Part shown: positions 34,541 to 44,200 of the stretch, piece by piece
Position numbering within the stretch: position 1 is the stretch's first letter
Layout of the letters: every line of letters starts with the position of its first letter
Source: Segatella buccae ATCC 33574
Lineage (GTDB): Bacteria > Bacteroidota > Bacteroidia > Bacteroidales > Bacteroidaceae
DNA length: 64,000 bases
Assembly: GCF_000184945.1 (NCBI RefSeq)
Contig: NZ_GL586311.1
Span: 2,169,436-2,233,435 of the forward strand
Direction of reading: 5' to 3'
Translations under genes and position numbers: made by a program
Notes under the pieces: generated by a model
The model's database searches: none
Told to the model about the DNA's origin: nothing
The model's input: only the letters and a program-made list of their open reading frames with translations

Positions 34541-34617
34541 TTATATATCCCATCTCTTTTTTCTATCCAAAGGTTTGGGTCAATGGGAGTTTAGTTACCT
34601 ATGTCCTGAAGCTACAT

Positions 34618-34980
34618 AATGTCAATGATTTTCCCTGTTGATTTGCATTTGCGTCAAGTTTGTATTATCTTTGCAATGGCAAAGGAAGCACAAAGATGCT
34701 TCCTTTTTTTAGCTCCCCATCCGTCTAAAGAGGATTTTTGGTCAAAACAAGCTTGTGAAAGGGGCACATTGAACCGATCATCCGGGCTCTTTGAGCTTTT
34801 AAGTGTGGCCTTTTTGCACGGTCATTTGGGCCGGATGGAAATTTTGAAAGGCCAAATGGGACAGATATGGAGAATGGAATAGGTCGGACGGGTGGGGATG
34901 AGAAAAATTCATGTAAGGCTTTTTCGCAATTTCGATTAGTTCTGTGCTATAGGTCATGTAAAGCTATCCTATGGAAGATT
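34618..34980 (+). repeat. Dispersed promoter-hairpin repeat, copy 2
   Basis: TTTG at 34642, 20 nt, TATCTTTGC at 34666-34674, then directly the hairpin AAAGGAAGCA/TGCTTCCTTT (loop CAAAGA) and seven T (34681-34710). Shared blocks AAGTGTGGCCTTTTTGCA at 34801 and ATGTAAGGCTTTTT at 34911 keep nearly the same distances as in the other copies. No supported gene lies within. Confidence 0.7.
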
Positions 34981-35134
34981 CTGTATTTCCAAACCACCTG
35001 TCTGAAAGGAAGGATCGTCGGCAAATCTTCTTTGTTTGCAGGCTTTTTCCGAGAAGGACATTAATGCACGGCAATTTTTACAAGCGAAGACGAAAAAACT
35101 CCTATAAAGTCCTTTTGTTCCGATTAAATTGATT

Positions 35135-35143
35135 ATCTTTGCA
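35135..35143 (+). promoter_or_regulatory. Promoter of the 35166 operon
   Basis: TATCTTTGC, 22 nt before the ATG at 35166. This favours that ATG over one at 35139, which would lie inside the promoter. Confidence 0.7.
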
Positions 35144-35165
35144 ACCGAATATAACTTTAACAATC

Positions 35166-36401
35166 ATGAATCTAAAAGTACGTTTGGCTGCGATGAACTT
35201 CCTTGAATTTGCAGTATGGGGAGCTTATCTTACTTCTATGGGAACATATTTGGTAAACATCGGTATGGCATCACAAATTGGATGGTTTTATGCCATTCAG
35301 GGTGTCGTGTCTATATTCATGCCGGCTCTGATGGGCATAGTTGCCGACCGTTGGGTGCCTGCCCAGCGCCTGCTTGGCCTGTGCCACCTTGCTGCCGGCC
35401 TATTTATGTTTGCAAGTGCTTATTGCGGCATAAGCGGCCTCCATTCGCTTCTATTCCCCTTCTATACGATAAGTGTGGCCTTCTATATGCCCACTTTGGC
35501 CCTGACCAATTCCGTGGCTTACAATGCACTCACCCAAGCCGGAATGGATACCGTAAAGGATTTTCCTCCCATCCGCGTCTTTGGCACCATCGGATTTATA
35601 TGCACCATGTGGATGATCGATTTGCTTGGCTTCCAGCCCAATGAGAAGCAATTTGTTGTGTCGGGTATCATGAGCATGGTTCTTTTCCTCTACACCTTTA
35701 CCCTGCCTGCTTGTCCCATCAACGCAGGAGGCAGCAAGAAGAGTTTCATCGACGCTTTCGGGTTGCGGGCCTTTGCACTGTTCAAGCAAAAGAAGATGGC
35801 CATTTTCTTCATTTTCTCGATGCTTCTTGGCGTAAGCCTTCAGATAACCAACGGTTTTGCCAATCCATTTATCACTTCCTTTAAGAGCATTCCCGAGTAC
35901 GCCTCCACCTTCGGGGTGCAACATGCCAATATTCTCATTTCCCTGTCGCAAATGAGCGAGACCTGCTGCATCCTGCTGATTCCATTCTTCATGAAGCGCT
36001 ACGGCATCAAGAATGTCATGCTGATAGCCATGTTTGCCTGGGTGTTCCGTTTCGGACTGTTCGGTTTGGGTAACCCCGGTCCCGGAGTCTGGATGTTTGT
36101 GCTTTCCATGCTGATATATGGTGTAGCCTTTGACTTTTTCAACATTTCCGGTTCATTGTTTGTAGACAAAACTACCGACCCGGCCATCCGCTCGAGTGCG
36201 CAAGGACTTTTCATGCTGATGACCAATGGCATCGGCGCGACGGTGGGCACCCTGTCGGCACAGGCCATTGTGAATAGCCACACGGTGGATGGCGTCACCG
36301 ACTGGCAGTCGTGTTGGTTCATCTTTGCCGGCTATGCACTACTTGTAGGCGTCTCGTTCGCCTTGATGTTCCGGCCCAGAAGAGAGGATGTTTCTGCATG
36401 A
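35166..36401 (+). CDS. Nucleoside:H+ symporter family MFS transporter
   Basis: This 411-residue inner-membrane protein has about 12 helices. The start MNLKVRLAAMNFLEFAVWGAYLTS and the loop MGIVADRWVPAQRLLGLCHL match the NupG/XapB nucleoside:H+ symporter family. It probably imports nucleosides, but Bacteroidales members are not well tested. The stop codon overlaps the next gene's start (ATGA), so translation of the two is coupled. Confidence 0.8.
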   Translation: MNLKVRLAAMNFLEFAVWGAYLTSMGTYLVNIGMASQIGWFYAIQGVVSIFMPALMGIVADRWVPAQRLLGLCHLAAGLFMFASAYCGISGLHSLLFPFYTISVAFYMPTLALTNSVAYNALTQAGMDTVKDFPPIRVFGTIGFICTMWMIDLLGFQPNEKQFVVSGIMSMVLFLYTFTLPACPINAGGSKKSFIDAFGLRAFALFKQKKMAIFFIFSMLLGVSLQITNGFANPFITSFKSIPEYASTFGVQHANILISLSQMSETCCILLIPFFMKRYGIKNVMLIAMFAWVFRFGLFGLGNPGPGVWMFVLSMLIYGVAFDFFNISGSLFVDKTTDPAIRSSAQGLFMLMTNGIGATVGTLSAQAIVNSHTVDGVTDWQSCWFIFAGYALLVGVSFALMFRPRREDVSA

Positions 36402-36946
36402 ATAAAGTAAAAGTAAATTTTAAAAGTATTTCTGAAATTGTAGGCACCAGCGACATAGGTCTGCTGGTGCTTGTTGATGAAAAGGAAGAACGGCAGTTGG
36501 CTGTCACTTGCGACAAGCAAATGATCCATCAGCTGTCACTTCGGCTGCAGCAAGCCCCGGAGATGGAAAAATTGCTACCGGAAGTCTTGGTGCAGGTCAT
36601 CGGCAAACTCTCTGATGACCCTTTCGAACTGGTCATCTCTGCCTTGAAAGGAGGCGAATATAAAGCCATGCTGATCAACACCTCTACGCTTGACATTGTG
36701 CCCATCAAGGTGGGTGATGCCATTCTCCTTTCCGTTATCTCCGACATCCCGCTTTTCGTCGAACAAGGCTTGATGCTTAGGCAAAGCATTCCATATACGG
36801 TGCAGGCTAAAGGAATGAGGATTCCGGTCAATGCACTGACTGACGAAATGCTGTCAAGTGCCCTCGCTAAAGCCGTGGAAGACGAAAACTATGAATTGGC
36901 CACCCATCTGCGCGATGAGATAAACCGACGTAAGGCCGACCAATGA
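36398..36946 (+). CDS. Bifunctional nuclease family protein (DUF151) with UVR motif
   Basis: The ATG at 36398 overlaps the stop of the transporter. Residues 1-135 form a DUF151/bifunctional nuclease domain (GLLVLVDEKEERQLAVTCDK, ALKGGEYKAMLI, AILLSVISDIPLFVEQGLML). The C-terminus EDENYELATHLRDEINRRKA is a UvrB/UvrC-type coiled motif. Thermotoga and plant relatives have been described as nucleases, but the activity is unproven for this group. Pairing with a nucleoside transporter hints at nucleic-acid salvage; that is inference. Confidence 0.85.
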   Translation: MNKVKVNFKSISEIVGTSDIGLLVLVDEKEERQLAVTCDKQMIHQLSLRLQQAPEMEKLLPEVLVQVIGKLSDDPFELVISALKGGEYKAMLINTSTLDIVPIKVGDAILLSVISDIPLFVEQGLMLRQSIPYTVQAKGMRIPVNALTDEMLSSALAKAVEDENYELATHLRDEINRRKADQ

Positions 36947-36983
36947 CGCTTTGAAGATGTTTTAATGAAAGGGCGATTTTGAA

Positions 36984-37718
36984 ATGAAAGAAACAAGATA
37001 TTTTTATGTACCCGATGCCGCTCGGCAATCGGAATTGCCGGAAGAGGAAGCCGGTCACGCCCTACGTGTGCTACGGCTCAAAGCCGGAGACGAGATGTTT
37101 CTCATGGATGGAGTCGGAACCTTTTTCCGGGCAGAAGTCACCGTTGCTGCCGGAAAACATTGCATGTATGAGATAAAAGACCGTTTTCCCCAACACCCCA
37201 CGTGGCGAGGCCATATCCATCTGGCCATTGCACCGACGAAAATGATGGAACGCATGGAGTGGATGGTTGAGAAAGCAACGGAAGTGGGCTTTGACGAAAT
37301 CTCCTTCTTGGGATGTAAGTTCTCAGAACGTAAGGTGTTGCGGGCCGATCGAGTGGAAAAGATTGTTGTCTCAGCCATGAAGCAGAGTCGCAAGGCATGG
37401 AAACCTGTTGTCAACACGATGTGTTCCTTTGGCGAATTTATGGCCGTTGAGCATCCCGGTAGGAAATACATCTGTCATTGCTATGAGGAGTTTCCAAAGA
37501 AGGATTTCTTTAGTGAAATTCAGGAAACTATTGACTATGAGGATAATGAAGATATCCTTGTACTTGTTGGGCCGGAAGGTGACTTCTCGGTAGACGAGGT
37601 GCAGCTGGCTTTAGAGAAAGGATATGAATCGGTATCCCTCGGGAGAAGTCGTTTGCGAACGGAGACCGCAGGGCTTTCGGCTGTAATGATGGCCAATCTG
37701 GCCCGCAGAATCCAATAA
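36984..37718 (+). CDS. rsmE: 16S rRNA (uracil-1498-N3)-methyltransferase RsmE
   Basis: SPOUT-class methyltransferase acting on U1498 of 16S rRNA. The 244-residue protein has the N-terminal PUA-like part with EEAGHALRVLRLKAGDEMFL, then HLAIAPTKMMERMEWMVEKA TEVG near 76 and CKFSERKVLRADR. The C-terminal knot reads LVGPEGDFSVDEVQLALEKG and SLGRSRLRTETAGL. All family motifs are present. It is 37 bp after the bifunctional nuclease gene in the same run of genes. Confidence 0.95.
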   Translation: MKETRYFYVPDAARQSELPEEEAGHALRVLRLKAGDEMFLMDGVGTFFRAEVTVAAGKHCMYEIKDRFPQHPTWRGHIHLAIAPTKMMERMEWMVEKATEVGFDEISFLGCKFSERKVLRADRVEKIVVSAMKQSRKAWKPVVNTMCSFGEFMAVEHPGRKYICHCYEEFPKKDFFSEIQETIDYEDNEDILVLVGPEGDFSVDEVQLALEKGYESVSLGRSRLRTETAGLSAVMMANLARRIQ

Positions 37719-37730
37719 TGGAAATACTCA

Positions 37731-39146
37731 ATGGATATTAGTCTTATGGATATGGGTAAATTTTGTTTGCGTTATGTCAAACATCCCTTTTGGATGTTGG
37801 CTGCTTTGATAGCCACCCTCTCTTCTTGTTCGGATGGCGATAATTATGTCAATGCTATTCCCGGTGGGAGCATGGCATTGATTTCCATTGACATGCCGCA
37901 GCAGGCAAAAGGAAAGGCCGACAGCAGGCTTTTGTCGCTGAAAAACATGCTGCATGTCGATGACCTCTCGGATTGTGGATTGGATGTAAGTGCCAAGTTT
38001 TATCTTTTTGAGGCACCGGATGGCAACTTGGGGCTATGTGCCAAGGTCAAAGATTCCGGCGATTTGAAACATTGGCAGGAGAAACTTTCCGCCAAAGGTA
38101 TCTGCACTTCGCTTTCCGAGCGTCGAGGCTGCCATTTCGCAGTGATGAAAAACAGCTGGCTGGTAGGATTCTCCGATGAGGCACTGCTGGTGATGGGGCC
38201 TGTCGTCGGGAGTGCCCAAGCCGAATTGCGCCAGCAGATGGTAAGATATCTTAAAGCCAAGGAAGAAGCCGGTATCAAGAGTAGCCCGATGTTTGCTTGT
38301 ATTGATACCATTTCGTCTCCTATGGCCATGGTGGCACAGACACAAGCTTTTCCGGAGAAGTTTGTGGCCCCATTTATCCTCGGAGCTCCCAAAGAAGCCG
38401 ATCCTTCGCAGATTGTGATTGCTGCAAAGATTGCTGTTAACGGTCAGTGTTTGGATATTGACGGGCACACTTTCTCGTTTAATAAGGCCATTGATGCCAA
38501 ATTGCAGAAAAACAATCAGGTCTTCAGACCGCTTGAAGGGCACTACTCGGATTTCGTCTTTTCAGATAAGCTGATGACGCTATTCCTCAATGTAAACGGA
38601 CGGGAATTCCTTCCGATCCTGCAACAGAACAAAGCCTTCCAGGCCTTTCTTGTCGGCATCAATTCGGCTGTGGATATGGACAATATCCTTCGCTGTGTTG
38701 ATGGGCATATTGTTATCCAAGTCAACAACCTGTCGGAAGGTCATGCGGATATGTGTATGGGGGCAGAGTTGGCTGACATTGGCTTTTGGAAGGATATCGA
38801 CTATTGGAAAAAATCGTGTCCTAAAGGAAGCACCATCACTGCCTACGGATTCGACCAAACCAAGCCTTCATCTGTACCGGGATATGTATATACAAACGGT
38901 GATATGAAGTTTTATTTCGGTTCGTTAAACAAAAACTTCTTTTGTGGCACGGACATTGATATGGTGATGAGCCTTCGATATTATAAAGGAGTAGTGGATC
39001 AGCCTTTGGAAAAACAGCTCATCGGCAAAAGGCTTGTCATGGTGCTCAACCTTTTGTCGCTTGGTGACATGGAGGGAACATCGATAGCCTCATTCCTCAA
39101 ACCGTTGTTCGGTGATGTCAATAAAGTTTTTTACAGTATCAGATAA
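37731..39146 (+). CDS. DUF4836-like lipoprotein
   Basis: This 471-residue protein has an N-terminal hydrophobic segment with lipobox-like LSSC near residue 34, so it is probably a membrane-anchored lipoprotein. The mature part, starting NAIPGGSMALISIDMPQQ, matches by eye the Bacteroidales DUF4836 pattern (P-A-S/M-A-V-I-D). The role is unknown. The stop TAA overlaps the ATG of the ABC ATPase gene (TAATG), so the lipoprotein and the ABC pair are translated together. This makes a role as extracytoplasmic partner of that transporter likely. Confidence 0.65.
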   Translation: MDISLMDMGKFCLRYVKHPFWMLAALIATLSSCSDGDNYVNAIPGGSMALISIDMPQQAKGKADSRLLSLKNMLHVDDLSDCGLDVSAKFYLFEAPDGNLGLCAKVKDSGDLKHWQEKLSAKGICTSLSERRGCHFAVMKNSWLVGFSDEALLVMGPVVGSAQAELRQQMVRYLKAKEEAGIKSSPMFACIDTISSPMAMVAQTQAFPEKFVAPFILGAPKEADPSQIVIAAKIAVNGQCLDIDGHTFSFNKAIDAKLQKNNQVFRPLEGHYSDFVFSDKLMTLFLNVNGREFLPILQQNKAFQAFLVGINSAVDMDNILRCVDGHIVIQVNNLSEGHADMCMGAELADIGFWKDIDYWKKSCPKGSTITAYGFDQTKPSSVPGYVYTNGDMKFYFGSLNKNFFCGTDIDMVMSLRYYKGVVDQPLEKQLIGKRLVMVLNLLSLGDMEGTSIASFLKPLFGDVNKVFYSIR

Positions 39147-39790
39147 TGGAACAGATTCATTTGGACAACGTGTTGCCCGAGGTTTTTGCACAGCGCGACA
39201 ATTTAAGTTCGGAAGTGTGGAAGCAACAGGTGACGTTCAACAAGGGCCATCTCTACCTTGTCGAGGCCGATAGCGGCATGGGGAAAAGCACCTTTTGCAG
39301 TTATGTTATCGGCTATCGGCATGATTATACGGGGCGCATATCGTTTGACAACGATGATACACACGAATTTCGCATGACCGATTGGATACGCATACGGCGT
39401 CGACACATCAGCCATCTTTTTCAGGAACTCAGGCTTTTTCCCGAACTGACGGCGTATGAGAATGTGGAAATCAAGAATAAGCTTACCAATTTTAAAAGTA
39501 AAAAAGAGATAACAGACTGGTTTGATGCACTTGGCATAGGCGACAAACTTGATGCTAAGATCGGACACATGTCTTTCGGGCAACAGCAGCGAGTGGCCAT
39601 GATCAGAGCTCTTGTCCAGCCGTTTGACTTCATTTTGGCCGATGAACCCATCAGTCATCTTGACGATACCAACTCAAGTGCAATGGGCGACATCATGATG
39701 TCTGAAGCCAAACGGCAGGGCGCAGGGGTGATAGTCACCAGCATAGGCAAACACATTGATCTTAATTACGAGCAGACATTAAAGTTATGA
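39146..39790 (+). CDS. ABC transporter ATP-binding protein (LolD/MacB-like)
   Basis: Cytoplasmic ATPase of 214 residues. Walker A is ADSGMGKST (residues 41-49), the Q-loop is LFQELRLFPELTAYENV near 91, the signature is MSFGQQQRVAMIRAL near 142, and Walker B is FILADEPISHLDD near 160. It groups by layout with lipoprotein- or peptide-exporting ATPases of the MacB/LolD/FtsE kind. It overlaps the permease gene by four bases (ATGA). The combination of lipoprotein, ATPase and permease suggests export or extraction of an envelope component. Confidence 0.88.
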   Translation: MEQIHLDNVLPEVFAQRDNLSSEVWKQQVTFNKGHLYLVEADSGMGKSTFCSYVIGYRHDYTGRISFDNDDTHEFRMTDWIRIRRRHISHLFQELRLFPELTAYENVEIKNKLTNFKSKKEITDWFDALGIGDKLDAKIGHMSFGQQQRVAMIRALVQPFDFILADEPISHLDDTNSSAMGDIMMSEAKRQGAGVIVTSIGKHIDLNYEQTLKL

Positions 39791-40995
39791 ATCTGGTTTG
39801 GAAATTATTGCGCCGACATATCAGCTTACCACAGTTTGTCGGTTTCTTCTTTGCCAATCTTTTTGGCATGTTTATCGTGCTGTTCGGTTTTCAGTTCTAT
39901 CGGGATGTATTGCCCGTCTTCACCGCTGAAGACAGCTTTATGAAAGCCGACTATCTCATCATGAGCAAGAAGGTTGGCACGGGCAATACCATCAGTGGAC
40001 GCTCAAATTCTTTCAGTGGCAGCGAGGTCGATGAGGTAGCCAACCAGCCTTTTGTCAAGAAAGTGGGGAAGTTTACCTCCACCGAATACAAAGTCGATGC
40101 TTCCATGGGCGTTGCCGGGACGAATGTGCTCAATTCCGAACTCTTCTTTGAAAGCGTTCCCGATGAGTTTGTAGATGTTCCCTTAAAAGATTGGAAATAC
40201 CAGCCGGGAGACGGGGAAGTGCCTATCATCCTCCCACGCACCTACATCAATATGTACAACTTCGGTTTCGCTCAAAGTCACTCATTGCCCAAGATCTCCG
40301 AAGGATTAGTAGGCATGATCGATTTTCATATATTCATACAAGGTGACGGCAAGCAGCGACAATTTAAAGGCAAGGTGATCGGTTTTTCAAGCAGACTCAA
40401 TTCAATACTTGTTCCACAGGCCTTTATGGATTGGAGTAATCACGAATTTGCCCCCGCCGACCACAGCGAAGCCACCCGCCTTATCGTTGAAGTAGGTAAC
40501 CCGACCGATGACACAATCACTTCCTATCTTGAAAAAAAAGGCTACGAGGTAGAAAACGACAAGTTGGATGCAGAGAAAACAACCTATTTCTTGAAGATGA
40601 TGGTGAGCCTTGTCATGCTTATTGGTCTTGTCATATCCATTTTAAGTTTCTATATTCTTATGCTCAGCATCTACCTGCTTGTGCAGAAGAACTCATCCAA
40701 ATTGGAAAACCTGTTGTTAATAGGTTATTCGCCGTCACAGGTGGCCACCCCCTATTTGTGGCTTACACTTTCGCTGAACGCCTGTGTCCTCGTGATGACA
40801 TGGATAGCACTTTTCATGATGCGCAACTACTACATGGGATTCCTTGAGACCCTCTTCCCACAGATTGATGAAGGAAGCATACTGCCGGCAATATGCTTGG
40901 GAAGCACCTTGTTTGCTGTCGTGACTTTGTTAAATCTGTTTGCTATCCGGCGCAAAATCATCAGCATTTGGAAACATAAGCCTGACGGTGTATAG
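39787..40995 (+). CDS. FtsX/MacB-type ABC transporter permease
   Basis: The 402-residue protein has one N-terminal transmembrane helix (about 15-38), a periplasmic domain of about 225 residues (40-265) and three C-terminal helices (about 272-300, 318-342, 367-390). This is the layout of the MacB/FtsX/LolC permease family. In the periplasmic part, GVAGTNVLNSELFFESVPDE and IIGF-like GKVIGFSSRLNSILVP are typical. It is the last gene of the run, and a terminator follows at 41075. The substrate is unknown. Confidence 0.85.
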   Translation: MNLVWKLLRRHISLPQFVGFFFANLFGMFIVLFGFQFYRDVLPVFTAEDSFMKADYLIMSKKVGTGNTISGRSNSFSGSEVDEVANQPFVKKVGKFTSTEYKVDASMGVAGTNVLNSELFFESVPDEFVDVPLKDWKYQPGDGEVPIILPRTYINMYNFGFAQSHSLPKISEGLVGMIDFHIFIQGDGKQRQFKGKVIGFSSRLNSILVPQAFMDWSNHEFAPADHSEATRLIVEVGNPTDDTITSYLEKKGYEVENDKLDAEKTTYFLKMMVSLVMLIGLVISILSFYILMLSIYLLVQKNSSKLENLLLIGYSPSQVATPYLWLTLSLNACVLVMTWIALFMMRNYYMGFLETLFPQIDEGSILPAICLGSTLFAVVTLLNLFAIRRKIISIWKHKPDGV

Positions 40996-41074
40996 CTATT
41001 AACAGGGAATCCCCGTCTTTATTGACCTTCCTCTCTTTATAAACAAAGAAAATGCATCCATCACTTATATATTT

Positions 41075-41105
41075 CGGAATAGCTTCTGTGGCTATTCCGT
41101 TTTTT
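41075..41105 (+). terminator. Terminator of the ABC transporter operon
   Basis: CGGAATAGC / GCTATTCCG perfect stem with a 7-nt loop and a T6 run. Confidence 0.85.
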
Positions 41106-41159
41106 GTAATATTTCTATTTTTTTCAACCGTTCGTAACATTTAATTCAAAAAAATTAAG

Positions 41160-41168
41160 TAAATTTGC
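41160..41168 (+). promoter_or_regulatory. Promoter of the TonB-dependent receptor gene
   Basis: TAAATTTGC, 61 nt before the ATG. The leader contains AGGGAATGTTCCCT, a small perfect palindrome. Confidence 0.65.
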
Positions 41169-41229
41169 GACATAAAGTATTAACAGGGAATGTTCCCTTG
41201 ATTATTAACCAAATTTCTATTAAAAAGGT

Positions 41230-44200
41230 ATGCAGAAACGATTGCATTTTCTCATTGCGATGCTGATGTTCTTTACATCAGGCGTAATGGCACAAATCAC
41301 TACTTCCGGTATCACCGGTAAAGTGACGAGCCAGGGCGAAGACGTTATCGGTGCCACCGTTACGGCTGTCCACCAGCCTTCAGGAACACTTTATCGTGCC
41401 GTGACTAACATCGATGGTCGTTACACTATTCAAGGTATGCGTGTAGGCGGCCCTTACAAAGTGGAAATCACATACGTTGGGCATCAGCCTAAAGTCTTTA
41501 ATGGCGTAACTCTCAACCTTGGTGAAACCCGAAATATCTCTTGCTCGATAGAGGAAGACTCCAAAGAGCTTCAAGAGATCGTGGTCACCGGGAGAGCCGG
41601 ACTCAACGCCACCAAAACCGGTGCGGCTACGAGCATGAATGCCCAACAGATAAACGACATGCCGAGTATCACTCATGGTATTGCCGATGTCGCACGTTTG
41701 AATCCGCAGTTGACAACCACCAGTTCGGGAGTGATGTCATTTGCCGGTACCAATAATCGCTACAATCAGTTCCTCATCGACGGTGCTGCCAACAACGATG
41801 TATTCGGTCTTGCCGGTACGGGCACCAACGGCGGACAGGCCGGAGCCCAACCCGTGTCTATGGAAACCATTGAGCAGATTCAGGTGAACATCGCCCCCTT
41901 TGACGTGCGCCAGAGCGGCTTTACGGGAGGTGCTATCAACGCCATTACCAAGAGTGGTACCAACCAGTTCCACGGTTCGCTCTATGGCTATGGCTACAAC
42001 CAAAATCTTCTTGGCCACCACTATAAGCTTGCCGACGGTTCTGGGTATGCCCCCCGCTACCAGAAGGAGAAAGATTATAACTTCGGTGTGACCTTCGGTG
42101 GCCCCATTGTCAAGAACAAGCTCTTCTTCTTCGTGAACTATGAGAAGAACAACAAGTCTTACCCCAACCTCTACGCCTTTGGTTCAGACTATTCCGACGT
42201 AGGCAAGGCTGAAGCTGAGAGTATCTACACGAAGATTGTCGAGATGGCCAAAAAGCAGGGAGTGACCTATCCCGGTGTCTTCACGACCGAAGATATCTAT
42301 ACCAAGAGCGAAAAGGCCGGAGTGAAACTCGACTGGAACATCAACGAGTTCAATAAAGCCAGCGTGCGTTGGAGCCTTGTTACTGCCAAACGCCTTAACA
42401 ACGCCGGCTCTAAATCCGCCCTCAATGACAACCTTTACAGCTATCCTTTCGAGAACAATACCAACACATTCGTTGCCGAACTCCAGAGCCGCCTCTCCCC
42501 GGTGGTGAGCAATGAGTTCCGTGCCAACTATGTACGCGTGCGCGACAAGCGGGCCGTGGGTGCTCCTTTCCCATCTGTCATGATCAACAATGTGGGCAAG
42601 GGTTCGGTCAATCTCGGTAACGAACGCTCCTCGATGGCCAACAGTCTTGACCAAGATGTCTACACCATAGAGGATAACCTGACATGGTATAAAGGCAACC
42701 ACACTTTCACTTTCGGTACCCATAATGAGATTTATGATTTCAGCAATCTCTACATCCAAGACCTCTATGGAACATACATTTTCCAAAACCCGGACAAGTT
42801 CAATGATTACTATAAGGACTATATGGCCGGAAATGTAGATCCCACCAAGGCTTACCTTTATCAGTATCGCTATGGCTACGCCAATGTCGACGTGACAGGT
42901 GATCCCCGATGGAAGGCAAGCTTCGGTGCAGCCCAGTTGGGTTTCTATGTTCAGGACAAATGGGATGCTACCGACAACTTCCAGTTCACATACGGACTGC
43001 GTATGGACATACCCATCTTCTTCGACACGCCTACGGCCAACAAAGGCTTCAACGAGTATGCTGCCCAACAGGGATGGAACGTGAAAACCAACCACAAACT
43101 TTCCAGCACCCCCATGTGGAGCCCCCGCGTGGGATTCCGATGGGATATAGCCAACAACCGCAAGTACATTCTCCGTGGCGGTGTAGGAGTCTTCACCGGC
43201 CGCATTCCCTTTGTCTGGATCAGCAACAATTACTCCAACACCGGTGTGCAGCTCACCACCTACAACGTGAATAATCCTAAGGGAATAGACCTCATATTGG
43301 ATCCCAACGGCCAGGGGGCCAATGCGCAAAAGCTGAAAGCCGTTACGGGCAATCAGATCGTGAACGTGTATGACCACAACTTCAAGTTTGCCCAAAACCT
43401 GCGTTTCAACCTTGGATTCGACTTTGAGCTCCTCGGCATCAACTGGACGGCAGAGGCCTTGTACTCAAAGACACTGAACGATATACTCTACCAGAATCTT
43501 GCTTACGAAATGTCCGGCAAGACATACGCGCAGGTTTACGGTTCGAAAGGAGTGCCGGTAGAAGACAATCGTCCGCTTTTCCAGAAGAGAACCAATGGCA
43601 CGGCTTTTGACAATATCTATGCCTTGAGTAACACCTCCAAAGGATATACTGTCAATCTCTCCCTGAAGGCAGAAAAACATTTCAATTTCGGTCTCGACCT
43701 GATGGCCAGCTACACATGGACCCAGTCCAAGAGCGTGAACAATGGTGGCTCGATGGTGGCCGAAAGTAACTGGCGTTACAACTACACCTATCGCAACCCC
43801 AATGCACCGGAACTTGGCAATTCCGCCTACAACATTCCGCATCGCATTCAGGCCAGTGCCTACTACCATCTCAAATATGGCAAGAACAACTCTTGGCTGA
43901 CGACCCTCGGACTGATTTATCAAGCGAAGAGCGGGTCTCCGTATTCCCTTTACTACTATGGTGATGTGAACGAGGATGGAGCCAATGGTAACGATTTGTT
44001 CTACATCCCTACGGACGCACAGATAGACAAGATGATCTTCGACGAAACGAAGTTTGACAATTCAAAGAATGGCAATAGATTGATTGTGAAAGCCTTCGGT
44101 GAAGGCTTTAATGGCGTGCTCACCCAAGAAATGCAACGTACGCTGCTGAAGACATGGATCGGAGAAGATTCCTACATGAGCAAACATCGTGGCGAATACT

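Noticed and set aside
34619..34882. Small protein-like frames reading through the promoter-hairpin repeats (containing IFAMAKEAQRCFLF and variants)
   Set aside because: The shared peptide is simply the translation of the -7 box and hairpin; the frames diverge and stop at random after it, so RNA or DNA structure explains the conservation better.
42184..43395. 403-codon open frame on the minus strand opposite the TonB receptor
   Set aside because: Composition follows the coding strand's codon pattern, no domain or start context, fully inside a well-supported gene.
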